Assembly: GCF_001905095.1 (NCBI RefSeq)
Contig: NZ_LWLS01000082.1
Coordinates: forward strand, 1 to 64,000
Length of the DNA stretch: 64,000 nucleotides
Reading direction: 5' to 3'
DNA from: Micromonospora sp. CB01531
GTDB taxonomy: Bacteria > Actinomycetota > Actinomycetes > Mycobacteriales > Micromonosporaceae
The notes under the pieces were generated by a model. It was not told the origin of the DNA, did no database searches, and was given only the letters and a program-made list of their open reading frames with translations. A program made the position numbers and the translations under genes. Positions 46,101 to 61,100 of this stretch are shown here, one piece after another (positions within the stretch are counted from its first letter, which is position 1; each line of letters opens with the position of its first letter).

Positions 46101-49100
46101 TCTTCTGGTTGAAGGTGTGCTCAGCAGCGCTCTGGACCACCTCGTCAATTTCCTGAGCCGGCATGGCCGCCTCGACCAGCAGCTTGCGCCGGAGCCCGGT
46201 AAGCAGGCGCTCCACGACGACCCCGGACATCGAGAAGTCCAAGCCATCCAACGCCTCCGGGTTCCTTACCTCCACGACCGGACGGCCACCGGCCCCCGGA
46301 TCCTCCGCCAGATCCGGCGACACCGCTTCCCGCGCATCGGCCGCCGTCGAGAATGCCTTCGGGAACTGCAGGTACGCCTTTCCCGGCAGCACCACCGTTG
46401 CCCGCCCGCCGGGCCCACCCACCGGCGCTTCGCCGTCACGGGTACGGCGCGGCCGACCCGACGGAACGACAGTCGCCGCTACCGAGATGTCGGCCCTAAA
46501 GTCATGCATATCGTCGGCGACGACCCGGTTCCCAGCCTGCACCTCCCCCCCGATCTTTCTCCGCCCATGCGAATCGAACTTCGCGCCGAGCCGCAACGAC
46601 GGGGCGATTTTGGCGAGGGCCAGGTTGGGCAGAAAGAGCAACGGATCCACGATCGCCTTAAGTACACTGCTCTTCCTACGCGAATACTCCTCCGTATACG
46701 AGGTGTCGCCGTACTCGCTGAGATAATTCCGAACTCCCGGCTCAGTGTCCGCCTGGTCCGGCGCCGTGAACTCCATATTCACTGGCTTAAAAGCCAGCCT
46801 GACCTGCACCCCACCCTTGACAATCAGCGCACCATGCCGCAGCAGCCCTTCCCAGTGCTTCCGATCGCCGTTGGACAGAACCCTGAGGATCTCCGTCCGG
46901 ATCCGGCGGGCGACCGAAGGCTTCAAGCCCTTGGTCACCTGGCGGATCATCTCCCCCACCGGGTCGAGGTCCTCGACGCCGTAGCCCATGCCGGCAAGCT
47001 GCCCGATGACAAGCTGCTCGACGGCGGAGGTGCGGACCTCGTCGTCCCGTCGACGTCGACGGATCTTCGCGGCTACCTCCTCCGCCCCGCGGAGTCGACC
47101 ACCACCAAGCGCGCCACGCTGCGCGTACCACGGCGGCGAGGGCACGGGCTCCGATGTCCGTGCCGCGCCCGCGTCCACGGCGGCCTTCTCGTACCCGGGT
47201 GGCCGCTTATCGTTCAACCGCCAACGGCCGTCGACAACGGTGATTTCCCCTCGAAGGTTCCGCAGGTCGACGACAGCCCAGCCCGGCTCAACATAACTAA
47301 CGTACTGCCTGGGTAGCCAAAGCCTGGTGCTGCCCAGAAGGCGGCCACGCCACGTGCCGCCCAGCCGAACGACACCGACGTCACCCTGGAAGCGCCACCG
47401 ATTCAGCGCCTTCTCCTGCGAGTTGCGGCTATGGTCGCGGAAGGGCAGCTCCAGCTCCAGCCCCACCAAATCCTCGCCGCGCCGGTGAACGCCCGGAACC
47501 TCTTGAATGCCTCGCTCAAACGCCGCCCGCCAGGCTGAGGCGTACACCCCTCGCGGATGCAACCGCAATGGGTCTGAGGCCAGAATCTCCAGGGCGTCCC
47601 TCTGCTCCCCGGCCCATTGACCCCGGTGCGTGACCTGCAACAACGCAACAAGGAACTGTTCAAGATCTGTGGTATCCACCCCGTACGGGAGGAAATCGGA
47701 GAATGCCGCGCTCCTATTCGCGTGCCACCTGCCAGGCATTCCGATGAGATTCGGGCGAGCTCCGCCTCCCTCGGGGCCGGTAACAACAACCACCCCACGC
47801 TCAGTCAATGTGCGAACAAATTTGGCGCCCCGGACTACATTAGGCAGAACGACGACAGGGCGGCCCGCACCCGCGGGACGCTGCGGCAGCAGCTCCTGGT
47901 ACTCGTCCGCGTTTCTCCAAAGACCATCAACCCGGATACGCGTTCCGGCGGGGCCAGCTTCATCTGCCTCGGCATTGAGCCGACCGAATTCGATGGTCAG
48001 TCGATCGCTGCGCGGAAGCCGCTCCCACCTGGCGTATTCTTCGGCAGGCATTGGGGTAAACACGCTCAGACCGTTCCGGTACTGGGTCGCCCAGCCCAGT
48101 TCGAGCTGGCGGGCGTCGAAGTGGCCGGTCACCACCATCACAGGCAGCGCCGGCTCCGCCTCAGTAGCCGGCAACTGCGCCTCCACCACGCCCGACGGAA
48201 GCTTCCTGGTGACGCCCTCGTCGTCAGTTTCCACCCGCTCACGAATTGGGAAAGTTCTCGCCGGCTCACCCTCCGACGGCAAGCGCCACACCGTACCCGG
48301 AACCAACAACTCAGCCATTGCCCGTGGCTCATCGAGCGGCACCCGCAACTCGGAAACCCAATCCGTCGCCGGGCTGGGTACCGCCGCCGCCGCGTACGCT
48401 GGAATTTGAGGAAAATCGCGCGCGTCGCCGGCACTATCGAAAGTCCAGTCCTCCTCGCCGCTACGGGGAGCGACGACAGAATCCGGATTTTCGGGCAATC
48501 TCACCCGGTCACGCGTCACCAATGCCCGGCGTAGCCCCTCCGCATCAAGCGACAGGGCCGGCACAGAATCGGGCACCGGCGCGTGACTGAGCGCCTCAGA
48601 CAACGTCCCGAAGGTCCGGCGGTCGTTAGGCGAATAGAAGCTCGGCAATTGTGGCCAGCGGTCCGCCGAAGCACCAGTCGCAATAACCCACCCGGCGGCC
48701 GGCCGGGCATTGTCACCCACGCGCGCCCGATGATCAACCAGCTGCTGGACTACGTCCCCGAACCTCCTCGCCTCGTACTCGCTCACCTCCATCGGTACAA
48801 ACACCAGCGGCCGAGTGGCATCCACGGATACCGATATGTTGCTGAGCAAATCGTTCACCGTCAACCAGCCTCTGCTGGAGGCTATGTATCCGTCATTCAG
48901 CACGAAGAAGACAACATCCGCTTCCCTGCCTAGGTCTGATACCGCGCCAAGAATCGCCTCGGCCGCCTGCTCGGTTCGCGCCTCATCCCCGACCTCCCCA
49001 TCGTCCGCTCGCGGCGGACGCACCAGCCACACCCCATCCCGCATCCGCCGCATCGGTTGCCACTTGTCCCGCTCGACCCCGGGCGACCCCGAAGCGCCTG

Positions 49101-52100
49101 CCTCCTCAGCCCACGGGGACCGGCCATACGGCACCTGCCGCTGCGGGGCGGTCCTTCCACCATGACCTGAAACAGCCGGCAAACCGCCGGTCCCGGACGT
49201 CCCTCCCCCTTCGTCAGCGGACGCCGGAGGAGCTACCTGCGGCGACTCATCCGGTAGCGTCGGATCCCCCACAGCCGAGGCCAGCCCGTCGGCCGGTACG
49301 CCCCCGCGCGCACCGGTCGATGGCGTCTGGTCCTCGCGTAAACCAAGGTCAGCCGAAGTGCTCTCCTGTGTCGGCGAAGGCTGACCACCCTGAGCCGACG
49401 AACCAGGAGCAGGCGAGCCCGAACGACTACCAGCCGCGTTCGCCGATGGGCGGATCGTCGCCCGGTCAGCCGTGGCTTCGTTGTCTGAGCGCGGCGCCCT
49501 TGGGGCTGAAGCCGACACGCGACCGATCGTTCCGGAGCTTTGCTGCCGTGCGGCACGGCCGGCAGCGGCCGGGGACGGGGCAATTCCCAGCTGGACTGCG
49601 ACCGCGGCAGCGTGTTGGGCCGCCACGGTCGGATCCGCTACACCGGCAACCGTCCGGGTCACCGCAATCTGCAACCCAGCCGGCTCGGCGTGCGGCATCG
49701 TCCCGCGCAGCGCCCTACGTATCGCCGCAGCGAAACGGCGCGTACGGGTTGGTACGGAGGGCTGCAGCAGCGCGTCGATCGACTGCATGACAGCTCTGAG
49801 GTCTCCTATTGCCGTCGCCACCGAGCCGTCCTCGGATGACGAAGGGGAGAACCTGAACGTCAGCTTCTCCTCGATCGCCAGCAGACGCTGCTTGAGAGCA
49901 TCGAGTCTTCGTCGCCACTCCGGTTGATCCACGCCAGCGAGTAGCGGGAGCAACCCAAGGTGTTCCACGATCTCCTCGTAGTCCCGCATGCTGTGCGGCA
50001 ACGACTCCTCCGACGTATGTTGCACGGCGGAGACCGAATCGAGCATTGGCAAAGCGGAACGTACCAGCGGATCTTGCAAGATCTGGTCGACCATCGCCTT
50101 CCCGCTCGGGTAGCCGGAGGCCAAACCACGACGGTGAACAGCACCGTTGTACAGCGCCTCGCTCTCATCGGCGATCTCGTGGAAATTTTGCTCGAACTCG
50201 TCCGCGGTTACCCCTAGCCTCCGGAAGTTGCGCACCTCCATCAGCAGCAATGCCAGCGCATGTCTACCACGGTTCGTATCCAGCCGCAGATACGAGAAGT
50301 GGGATGGATTTACCTCAAGCACCTCGTGTTGACTCAAAAACAAACCGGGCGAATCGAGCAATGCTTGGTCGAAATAATCTCTGACCCGAAACTCACCTCC
50401 CCGGTCTTCGATATCAAGGATATCGGCGCTTTCCACCGGAATGCGCGCGCGTTCAGCGTAGCCGCTGACGACATCGCGATTCCGATCGAGGTACCGACGC
50501 ACGAACAGTTCTGCAATTTCCTCAGCAGCCGCGTTGAGAAACTCCTGTGCATCGATCGACAGTTCTTTCCTGACCTCTATTAGCGGATTCCGCAGGGCGG
50601 CGACCAGTCGGTTCTTGGCCGACATCGCCATGCCGGGCTCGAGCGCAGGCTCCGCAACTAGGTGACTTACCAGGGCATCGACATGTGCGTAGGTGATTTC
50701 AACGAACCCGCGGAGTGCAACAACCTCCTCGACCTGGCCGAGCAGGTCTAGGGCGCGCGGCGAAACCTCGCGGCCAGTCTTCCTCAGGAAAAGAGCGGCC
50801 ACATCGGCGCCGAACGCCAGGGCGTCCTCAAGAGACTCTCTCGGCTCTCTAACGAATGTGCGGTTATCGCGGAGCAGCCACCTGAAAAATCCTTCCACAC
50901 TGGCCAGCGGGAGCCCAACCGTGTACTGGACGTAGAGGTCGTCCGTGTCCTGCAGGTAGGGAATGACGATTCTTGCCTCAGAGCCCGCTTCAGTAACCTC
51001 CCATCCGGACAGACTGGAAAGATCGCTAATCGACTTTCCTTCGGATGCTGCACTCCCGGACACCCAGATCGGGGCACTGTCCAACCACTCCTTGATCTCA
51101 AGGAAGGACCAGAACCAGGAACCCCAACTTTGTCGTCCTCCATCGCCCGGCAAAGTGGCGATCGGGCGACCGAGGGGTTCCACGATGAGTTTGGTTACGA
51201 GCTCGCCAGGCGCCTGGTCAGCAGCGGAGATATCATACAGCTGGCCGTCTTCCCCCAACCAAAAGTCATCTTTATCGATTACCAGCTCCAATCCGGACCG
51301 CTTGGCCAGAACAGTGCCGGGCTTTACCGTCGCGGCTATCTCGGGTGGCAGTTCGATGATCCAGCGGCCTTCCACCTCGGGGCCGATCGCGCCGTGTCTG
51401 CGGAGGACATTGTCCGGGTCGACCAGTGCTTCAACCGCGTCGACCGGCGTACTCCGTAGGGCGTCGTCCAGACTGGATGACTTCCGCTCCGCCGGATCGA
51501 ACAGCGCGATCCTTGTACCCGGACGGGCCAACTGGCTGACCCAATCCTCGTTAGCGTCGTTCTCGAAGCTGCCAGGGCGCTGCGGATCCAACCGCCGCAC
51601 CACACCCTCGTGGTCAACCCACAACCAGTACGCGTGCCGCAGCCCCGGAAGCCCCCCACGCACCTGGGGCGGAACCTCCGACACCAACACCATCGCCCCC
51701 GGGTTGGCCTGCAACTTGGTCCTCAACGCGCCCAGGTCAACATCCCGTACCGCGGTCAACTCACCGTTGAGCGCGGCCAACACCCTCGACAGATCAGTCG
51801 TCGCCGCATAACTGTCATCCACCGACCGGTTCGTAAACCGGCCATCAGTCAGCAACCCGAACACGGCCGACACCAACGGCACACAAACCTCCGCCGGCGC
51901 CCCCTCCAGCAAATCCTCCGCAACGCTAAGGAACTCCGCCAACCGCGCACGCCGCTGCGCCACCGGCCCCAAGGCCGGACTCGTCCCCGACGGTTCGGCC
52001 AGAATCGTCCGCGCCTGCTCCCGCACCTCGATCGCCAACTCAACCAGCGACAACTGCCGCGCCCCAGCCGACGGCCGCACTAGCGTCTGCCCGGCGCCCG

Positions 52101-55100
52101 CGTACGCGGGGGGTGAGCCTCCGTGGCGGCGCTCCACGTACCCGGGTGGCCGGTCCTCGGTCAACTGTCCCCCGCGGCCAGCAGGGAGAACAACCACCCC
52201 GAGCTTCTTCAATTCATTAACAAATTCGGAGTCCTGGGCCGCATCAGGCAGCACGAGGCTGGGGCTGGCCACAGGACCCTCTGGCAACAGATCCCTGTAC
52301 TGGGCCGCGTCCTTCCAACCATCAACCCAGATACGCGTTCCGGCCGAGCCGACTCCATCCGCCTCAGTGTTGAGCCGGCCGTATTCGATGGTGGGCCGGG
52401 AGTCGCGGGGAGACATTTCCCACGCGAAATAGTCTTCTGCAGAAATTAGCGTGATTACCTGCAGGTCGTTCCGGTACCGGGTCGCCCAGCCCAGTTCAAG
52501 GCCATGAAGGTCAAAGCCCCTGGTCACAAACATCACAAACGACGCGGGCTCCGCCTCGGTAGCCGGCAGTTGCACAACTACCACACCCGCCGGATACTCC
52601 CGGGTGACGCCATCTTGAGTTTTTATCCGCCGAATGGGGATCTCCCTCGCCGGCTCGCCCTCCCGCGGCAGCCGCCACACACTACCCGGAACCAACAGCT
52701 CCGACATGGTCCGTATCTCATCGAGCGACACCCGCAACACGGGAGCCTGCTCCATCTCCAGCGGACGGCCGGATTTCCCGTCCGCGTACCCGAGAAGTTC
52801 AGGAACGTCGCTACTGTCGCGAGGAGCACGAGGAACCCAGTTTGCCGGCGTTACCGGCTCACCCGTCACCAAGGCCTGGCGTAGCGCCTCCACGTCAATC
52901 GGCCCAGAGTCGGAAACGGGCGCGACCTCCCGCGCGTCAGTGAGCGCGTCAGACAACTCTGCGAAGGTCTCGTCGTTGAACGGCGAATAGTAGCTCACCC
53001 GTGGTAGCTCGCCGTCCGGCAAAGCAACAACCAACCCGGCGGACGGCCGGACGGGGTTGTTCATGAACGCCCGTTGATCGACCTCCGCCTGGACTGCACT
53101 CCCGAAGGCCTCCGCCTCGCTCTCGCTCGCCCCGATCGGTACGAATACCAGCGGCCGAGCGTAGTCGACAAGCGTCGATATTTCGGAAAGGAACTCAGGT
53201 ATCGTCCACCAGTCATCCATCGCGCTTACGTACCATTGTCCATCGTGATCGTCTTCCGACCATATGATGACATGTTCCGCCTCGGCACCCATGGCGCCAA
53301 ACGTGTCAGGACCCGTTTCGGCCACCCGCTCGAAGTCCCCATCAGCATGGGCCGACGAATGCACCAGCCACACCCCATCATGCAGCCGCCGCACCGCCCC
53401 ACCCGGCCCGCGCCCAGGGATCCGGTCGAAGTCCAGGGCCGTTTCCGCAAGACCCAGGTCCGGGTCCAGGTTCGGGCTCGGGCTCGGGCTCGGTTCCTCG
53501 ACTTCGATTTCGATATCGTGGCCCGAGCGCTGCGGCCTCTGGTCTGAATCTGACGCGCGGTCGATCGTTCCAGAGCCCTGCTGCCGTCCGGGTGGCAGCG
53601 GTAGCGGGCGGGCAACCCCCGCCAAGCCGCCCTCCAGCAGGGCGTCTATCTGCTGCGCAACAGCCTGCAGATCGCTTGTCGCCGTCGCTACCGAGTCGTC
53701 ACCCGGGTCTTCCGAGCCGTCATCCGGCGAGGATGTTTCCCGGGATTCCAGTAGCAGTTCGAGTGCTTGCAAATTCTGCTTGAGCTCGTCGAGGCCGCTC
53801 CGCCACGCCGATTCATGACGACCGACGACGAGCGGGAGCCTTCCCAATTGTCGGACGATCGCTGAGTAATCTTCCGAACTCAGGAGCGCACTCGACTGCG
53901 GCAGGGCGCGAACCGAATCGAGCATCCGTAAACCGGCCCGCGTCAACGGATCCTGCAAGATGTGGCTGACCATCACCTCCCCGCTGTAGCCGGAGGCCAA
54001 GCCATGAAGGGCATCAGCCTCGCCGTACAGCGTCCTACTAACGTCGGCGAACCCCTGGAAATTCTGCCCGAGCTCTTCCGCGGTCACGCCGAAGGACGGC
54101 AGCGCCAACAGCAGCAACGGCAGTTCATGGCCGCCACCGTTCGTATCCAGGTCCTCGTGCTCCCAAGGGTGCCGGTTTACCCCAAGCGCCTCGTATTGAC
54201 TCAAAGACGAGCCAGGCGACACGCTCTTCAATGAATTGTTGAGATAGTCCTCGACACTGAAAGAGGGCCGGCCGTCTCGGATGTCCAGGATGGCGACGTT
54301 TTCCTCCGAAGTACCCAAGTATTCGGCGTAGCCTCTGACGATATCGCGGTTCCGATCGAGATAGCGATGCACGAAGAGGCTTGCGATTTCCTCAGCATTT
54401 GCCTCAAGAAAATCTCGCGCGTCTTCCGACAGCTCTTTCCGGACCGCTTGCAGCGGGTTCCGCAGAACGGCGGCCGCCCAGTTTTCGCGAACTGTCCCCG
54501 TAACTAGCCCACTTACCAGGGCAGCAACCTGCATGTAGGTGAGGACCGCGAACCCGCGCAGATCCCTAACCTCCTTGACCTGGCCGAGCACATCCAGGGC
54601 ATGTGGTGAAACCTCGTGGCCACGCTTCTTCAGGAATAGAGCGGCAACTTCGGCACCGAATACCAGGCCGTCCTCGAGGGAGCCTCGCGACTCTTCAAGG
54701 TATGAACGATCCGCGCGGAGCAGCAGCCACTCGAAAAAGCCCTCCACACTGCCCAACGGCAGCCCAACCGTGTATTGGACGTCGAGGTCATCCGGGACCC
54801 GCTCATACGGATTGAAGACTCTCGCCGGAGAACCTACGGGTGAGAGCTCCCATCCGCCCTGACCGGGAAGTTGGCTTATCCGGTTTCCTTCGGAAACTAC
54901 GCTCCCAGGCGTCCAGGTCGGAGCCCTGTCCAACCAGTTTTTGATCTCCAGGAAGGCGCTGAACCAGGAATCCCAGCTCACGCGGCCGGCATCACCGGGC
55001 AAACTGGCAATCGGGTCGCCCTGGACTGCCACGATGAATTTGGTCACTACGCTGCCGTCAGGCTGTTCACCAGGATCACCGAGAAGGTCATACAGCTGAC

Positions 55101-58100
55101 CATCGTCCCCGAGCCAATAGTCTTCTTTACCGACCACCAGCTCCAATCCGGGCCGTTTGGCCAGAACGTTGCCGGGCTCCACCGTCCCGGTCATCTCGGG
55201 CGGCAGCTCGACAATCCAGCGGCCGCCCACCTCAAGGCGGATCGCGCCGTGCTTGCGGAGGACATTGTCCGGGTCGACCAGTGCTTCAACCGCGTCGACC
55301 GGCGTACTCCGTAGGACATCGTCCAGACTGGACGACTTCCGCTCCGCCGGATCGAACAGCGCGATCCTCGTACCCGGGTGGGCCAACTGCCTGACCCAGT
55401 CCTCGTTAGCGTCGTTCTCGAAGCTGCCAGGACGCTGCGGATCCAACCGCCGCACCACACCCTCGTCGTCAACCCACAACCAGTACGCGTGCCGCAGCCC
55501 CGGAAGCCCCCCACGCACCCGGGGCGGAACCTCCGACACCAACACCATCGCCCCGGGGTTGGCCTGCAACTGGGTCCTCAACGCACCCAGGTCAACATCC
55601 CGTACCGCAGTCAACTCACCGTTAAGCGCGGCCAACACCGCCGACAAATCAGTCGTCGCCAGCTGACCATCATCAACCGGCCTGTTCGTAAACCGGCCAT
55701 CAGTCAGCAACCCATAACCGGCCGCCACCAACGGCACACAAACCTCCGCAGGCGCCCGCACCAGCAGAGGCTCCACCTCGGAAAGGAACCTCTCCACCCG
55801 CGCACGCCTCCGCGCCAGCGACTCCTGCTGCCCCGAGCCCGGCCTGGTCTCCGACGATGCGGCCAGAATCTTCCGCGCCTCCGCCCGCACCACAGCCGCC
55901 AACTCAACCGCCGACGACTGCCGCACCTCAGCCGAAGGCCCCACCTCAGACGAAGGCAGCACTGGCGTCTGCGCCGAGGCCGCGTGCGCGGGTGACCCTT
56001 CGTGGCTGGGCTCCCCGTACGAGGGCAACACCGCGTGGCTGGACTCATCGAAATACCCGGTTAGCTGCTCCTCCATCTGCCAACGACCCGTTCCGGAGCC
56101 TTGCTGCTGTCCAGGTGGCAGCGGGCGGTCGACCCTCGACGGGCCGGCAACCGGACCTGGTTCAGGCTCATCCGCGCCCGACTTCATAGGCGCGCCGCCC
56201 GCAAGCCCGGGAACCATTCCCAGGATCTTGACGGCAAGATCGGCTGCCAGTCTGGGCGTTGGGTGAGTTCGAGCGCCGACCTCCAGCCCGTTGAATGCCT
56301 CAGTGACCCGCGCCAGTATTCCGCCCGGCTTCCGCAGCTCAACGAGCTTTTTCCGTGTGGCAGGGTGCAACCTCTGGACGGCACCTACGTCCGTGGATGG
56401 CGACAGATAGCTGCCAATTTGGCTCTTCTGCAGCTCCAGGGTGACCAGGTTCGTCAGCCCGTACAGGAACTTCAGCCGCCCGAGAAGGGAACGCCAACCC
56501 AGGTCTCGCACCAGGTGCACCAGCGCGACCGCATCCTGATCCCGCACGGCAGCCGGCGACAACAACGACGCAACCGCGATCTGCTGCTCCACCGGATGCT
56601 CGGGATCCCCGGTGAAGGTCCCCGCGCTATCAACATCCTGGATCAGCGAACTCAACAGTTCAGGCGGCACAGCGAGATAGGCCTGCGGCACCTGTGGCAG
56701 CGCATCATTCCGCACCCGGCCCACCAAGGCGGCGCTGTCGTATCTCGGCGCCACTCCCAGGACCTTGAAGGCGATATCAGATACCAGCCGGGACTTCGAT
56801 CGAGTTTGAGCGTCCGCGTCCAACCCGTTGAATTCTACGGCGACGCGCACCAATATCCCGCCAGGCTGCCGCAGCTCAACGAGCCTTTCCCGAATTGCAG
56901 GGTGCAAGCCCAATGCGGCATCCACATCCGCGGATGACGACAGATAGTGGCCGAATTGACTCTTCCGCAGCTCCAGGGTGACCAGGTCCGCCAGCCCGTA
57001 CAGGAACCTCAGCCGCCCGAGAAGGTAACGCCAGCCCAGGTCTCGCACCAGGTGCACCAGCGCGACCGCATCCTGATCCTCCACCGGCGACGACGACCGC
57101 GCAGCCGTGACCTGCCGCTCAGGTCCGGCGAGATCGAGAGCCTTGATCAGGGCTGCCAACTGATCAAACGGCATAGCGAGATAGGCCCGCGGCACCTGGG
57201 GCAGATCCCGACTCGCCGGCGCAGTGCTGCCGTCTTCCAGCGCCTCATAAACCGGTACGCCCCCGCGCGCACCGGCCAACGGCGAAGCGACGCCTTCCCG
57301 CCTCCTACCCATACCCCTCGGATGGCGAGACCTCTCAGAAGCCAGCCGAACCGCCTCCACCGTACGGTCACCGCCACCGGCGGACGCGCGGGACGCCCCT
57401 GCCCGGCTGGACTCCTCATGCCCGAATGCCTCGCCCCCCGGAACACGAGGCCCCACATCTTCGGGCAACCTTTCCCGGGCGCCCGTCACCAATCCCCGGC
57501 GTAGCGCTTCGGCCGTGTCAACTGGCTTCCGCAGGCCGTCCATCATGGCCGACTTCCGCACCGCTGGGTCGAACAGCGCGATCCCCGTACCGGGGTGATC
57601 AGCCAACCGGCCGACCCAATCCTCCCTAACGTTCTCAAAGCTGCCGACCCTCTGCGGATCCAGCCGCCGCACCACACGACGCTCGTCGACCCACAACCAG
57701 TACGCGTGACCCAGCCCAGGAACCCCGCCACGCTCCTGGCGCGGAACCTCCGACACCAGCACCATCGCCCCGGGCCTACGCCACAACGACTTCTTCAACT
57801 CGCCCAGGTCAACATCCCGTACCGGAGTCAACTCACCGTTGAGCGCGGCCAACACCCTCGACAAATCAATGGTCGCCACATAACTGGCATCAACCGGCCT
57901 GTTCGTAAACCGGCCATCATCAGTCAACAACCCATACCCGGCCGACACCAACGGCACACAAACCTCCGCCGACGCCCCCTCCAGCCGCGGCTCCACAATG
58001 GCAAGGAACCTCTCCAACCGCGCACGCCTCAGCGCCACCCGCGCGCGCCAATTGACCGGCGCCTCCCTTGACGACTTGGCCAGAGCCGCGGCCAGCCGCC

Positions 58101-61100
58101 ATACCTCGGCCGCCAACTCAACCGCCCCCGTGATGGGCGCCGCTGCGGACGGCCGCTGGCGCGCCTGCTCCTCGGCGTTCCGCGCCGCCACAATCCGGCC
58201 CAGCGCCGCCGCCAAAAGCTGGGGATGCACCGCCGATGGGCCAGCCGAGGACGGCCCAGCCAACCGCGGGCCGCCGAACGGACCGGAATCAGACTCAGGC
58301 TCGCGATGGGGGAGGACGGATTGATCCCGGCGTGGCCTTGGGGTTGGCGGGTCCGAACGGTACCTTAGGCCGTCAGGGTCAAGGACGATGGAACCAACCT
58401 CACCGACTTTGTCGGCGTAGAGCAGATCGTCGACGACGACCTTGTTCGGAGCGTCGATCGATACAATCTTCCCGTTGAAGTTGACCATGTTCCAGACGCG
58501 ATGGGTTTGGTCGACATCCCCTTGGACGAGGGCCTGCGAGCCGGGAGCGTTCCGCAACCGGTCGGCGATCGACTCCAGTGCCTCCGGGCCTTCACCCTCG
58601 GATTCGAATTCGTCGAACAGTTCGCCACGGCCCAGCAGCGTCTGCTCGGCGTTGTATGCGCGTTCGTTCTCGTGATTGGCCTTAGGATTGGCCTTCTCAC
58701 TAGCCACCTGGGCGTCACCAAGGACCGTGTACACCACAGCCCTCGCAGCTCTGATGTCAGCACCGCCGACGTAGGCGATCAAATCCACCCATCGCTCCGG
58801 GTGGGTCAGCCCGCCATCTTCTCCACGTACAGCCTCTTCAAGCTTACGTGTTCGGATGGCCGTGTCCGACCCCGCTTCATACACACGCGCCTGCTCATCG
58901 ATGAGGATCGAGTGCACCTCGTCGGCGGAGTCGGCGTAGGGCAAATGATCAACGACGACGCCGTTCAAAGCGTCAATCGACACAATCTCCCCGTCGTAGT
59001 TGACCATGTTCCAGATGCGAGTACCGTGTTCGCCCTGCAGCAGGACGATGGCCTGCGAGCCTGGAGCGATGCGCAAAAACTCGGCGATCAACTCCAGTGC
59101 CACGAGACCTTCACCCTCGGCCGCGAATTTCCCCATGAAGGTATCGCTACCTTCCACCAGTGCCCGTCGAACCCGGTCCGCGCGTTCGTTTTCGGGATTG
59201 GCAATGGGCATGGCCCCTGCGGTCGGCACCTGGGCGTCACCAAGGACCGTGTACACCACAGCCAAAGCCGCCCACTCGCCATTACCGCGGCCGCGTTCGG
59301 CGATCCAGTACACCCATCGCTTCGGGTGGGCCAGCCCGCCATCTTCTCCGCGTACGGCCTGATCGAGGGTCCGGCGGCCGTAATGGTCGATGGTGTTGGC
59401 AGCAACCGCACCGACGCTCTCGGCGTAGAGCAAACCCTCGACCGCAGTGTTTGTCGGAGCGTCGATCGACCAAATCGCCCCATTGAAGTTGACCATGTTC
59501 CAGTAGCGAATGTGGTCGTCGACTTGGGCACGGACAATGGCCTGCGAGCCGGGAAGGTTCAGCAACCACTTGGCGATCGATCTCAGTGCCTCCGGGCCTT
59601 CACCCTTGGGCACGAATTCGACCTGATGACCGTCGCCCAGCAGCGTCCGCTCAGCGTTGTATGCGCGTTCGTCTTCGGGATTGACACTGGGCCTGGCCGC
59701 GATAGCCGCCGTGGGGGCGCCAAGGAGCGTGTAGACCACCGCCAAGGGGGCCCACATGGGATCGGGGAGGCCGCCAGTGGTGATCCAGTGCACCCACTCG
59801 TCCGGGTGGGCTTCGCTGCGTGCAGTCGCTTCGAGCTTCCTCTGGTACTCATACCCAAACCGCGAAAGCCCATCGGGCCAGTACTCACCGTCTCTGTCGG
59901 TCCCCACGACGCCGGTCGCCACCTTGGCCACTGAGACGTAGACCGGACCGTCCCGGCGGCCGGTGGACGCCTCCTCGTGGGAGGAAACGTGGCCAACTGA
60001 GGTGACCGCGCCGTGTCTACGGCGTACGTTGTCGGGGTCAAGGAACGCTTCTTCCGTACGGTCGACCGACTGTGCGCGCAGGACGTGGTCCAGGCTGGAC
60101 GACTTCCGCTCCGCCGGATCGGATAGCGCAATTTTCGTAAGGCCGTCATCCCCGAGGACGATGGATTTGACTTCGCCAACTTCGTCCGCGTAGAGCAGAT
60201 CATCGATGGCTGCGTCTTCCGAAGCGTCGATCGATATGATCCTCCCGTCAAAGTTGATCATGTTCCAGAAGTGACGGTCTCCGCCGACTTCCCCGAGGAC
60301 GAGGGCCTGGGAGCCGGGAGCGTTCCGCAACCGGTCGGCGATCGAGTCCAGCGCCGCCGGACCTTCACCCTCGGGCACGAACTCGCCGAGAAGGTCGCCA
60401 CCGCCCAGCAGCACCTGTTCAGCGTTGTATGCGCGTTCGTTTTCGGGATTGGCACTAGGCTCGACCAACGCGGTAGCCACCGTGGCGTCGCCAAGGACCG
60501 TGTACACCACAGCCAACGCGGCCCGCCTGTTATCAGCGGCGCCACTGACGTCGATCAAGTGCACCCATTGGTCCGGGTGGGTCAGCCTGCCATTTTCTCC
60601 GCGTGCGGCGTGTTCGAGCTCACTTGTGCTGAGCACTTCGACCGAACGTGCTTCCACCGCCTCAGCCGATCCCGTTGGGTACACCCGGCCGAGCTCATCA
60701 ATGAGGATGGATTGAACCGCCTCGACGCTGCCGGCGTAGGGCAGATTGTCGACGCTTTGCGCGACGATGTCGCGCAAAGCGTCAATCAATACAATCTCCC
60801 CGTTGAAGTTGACCATGTTCCAGAAGCGAAGGCCGTCGCCGGCCTCCCCTAGGACAATGGCCTGCGAGCCGGGAGCGATGCGCAAAAACTCGGCGATCGA
60901 CTTCAGCGGCTCTGCCAGGCCGTCACCCTCGGGAACGAATTTGTCGATAAGCTCATCACCGCTAAGCCCCTCACCGCCCAGCGCCTGTTCAGCCCGGTAC
61001 GCACGTCTCCGTTCAGGGTCGGCCATGGGAAAGGCCCCTGGGGTAGCCACCTGGGCGTCGCCAAGGACCGTGTACCCCACAGCCACGGCGGCCCCCAAGG

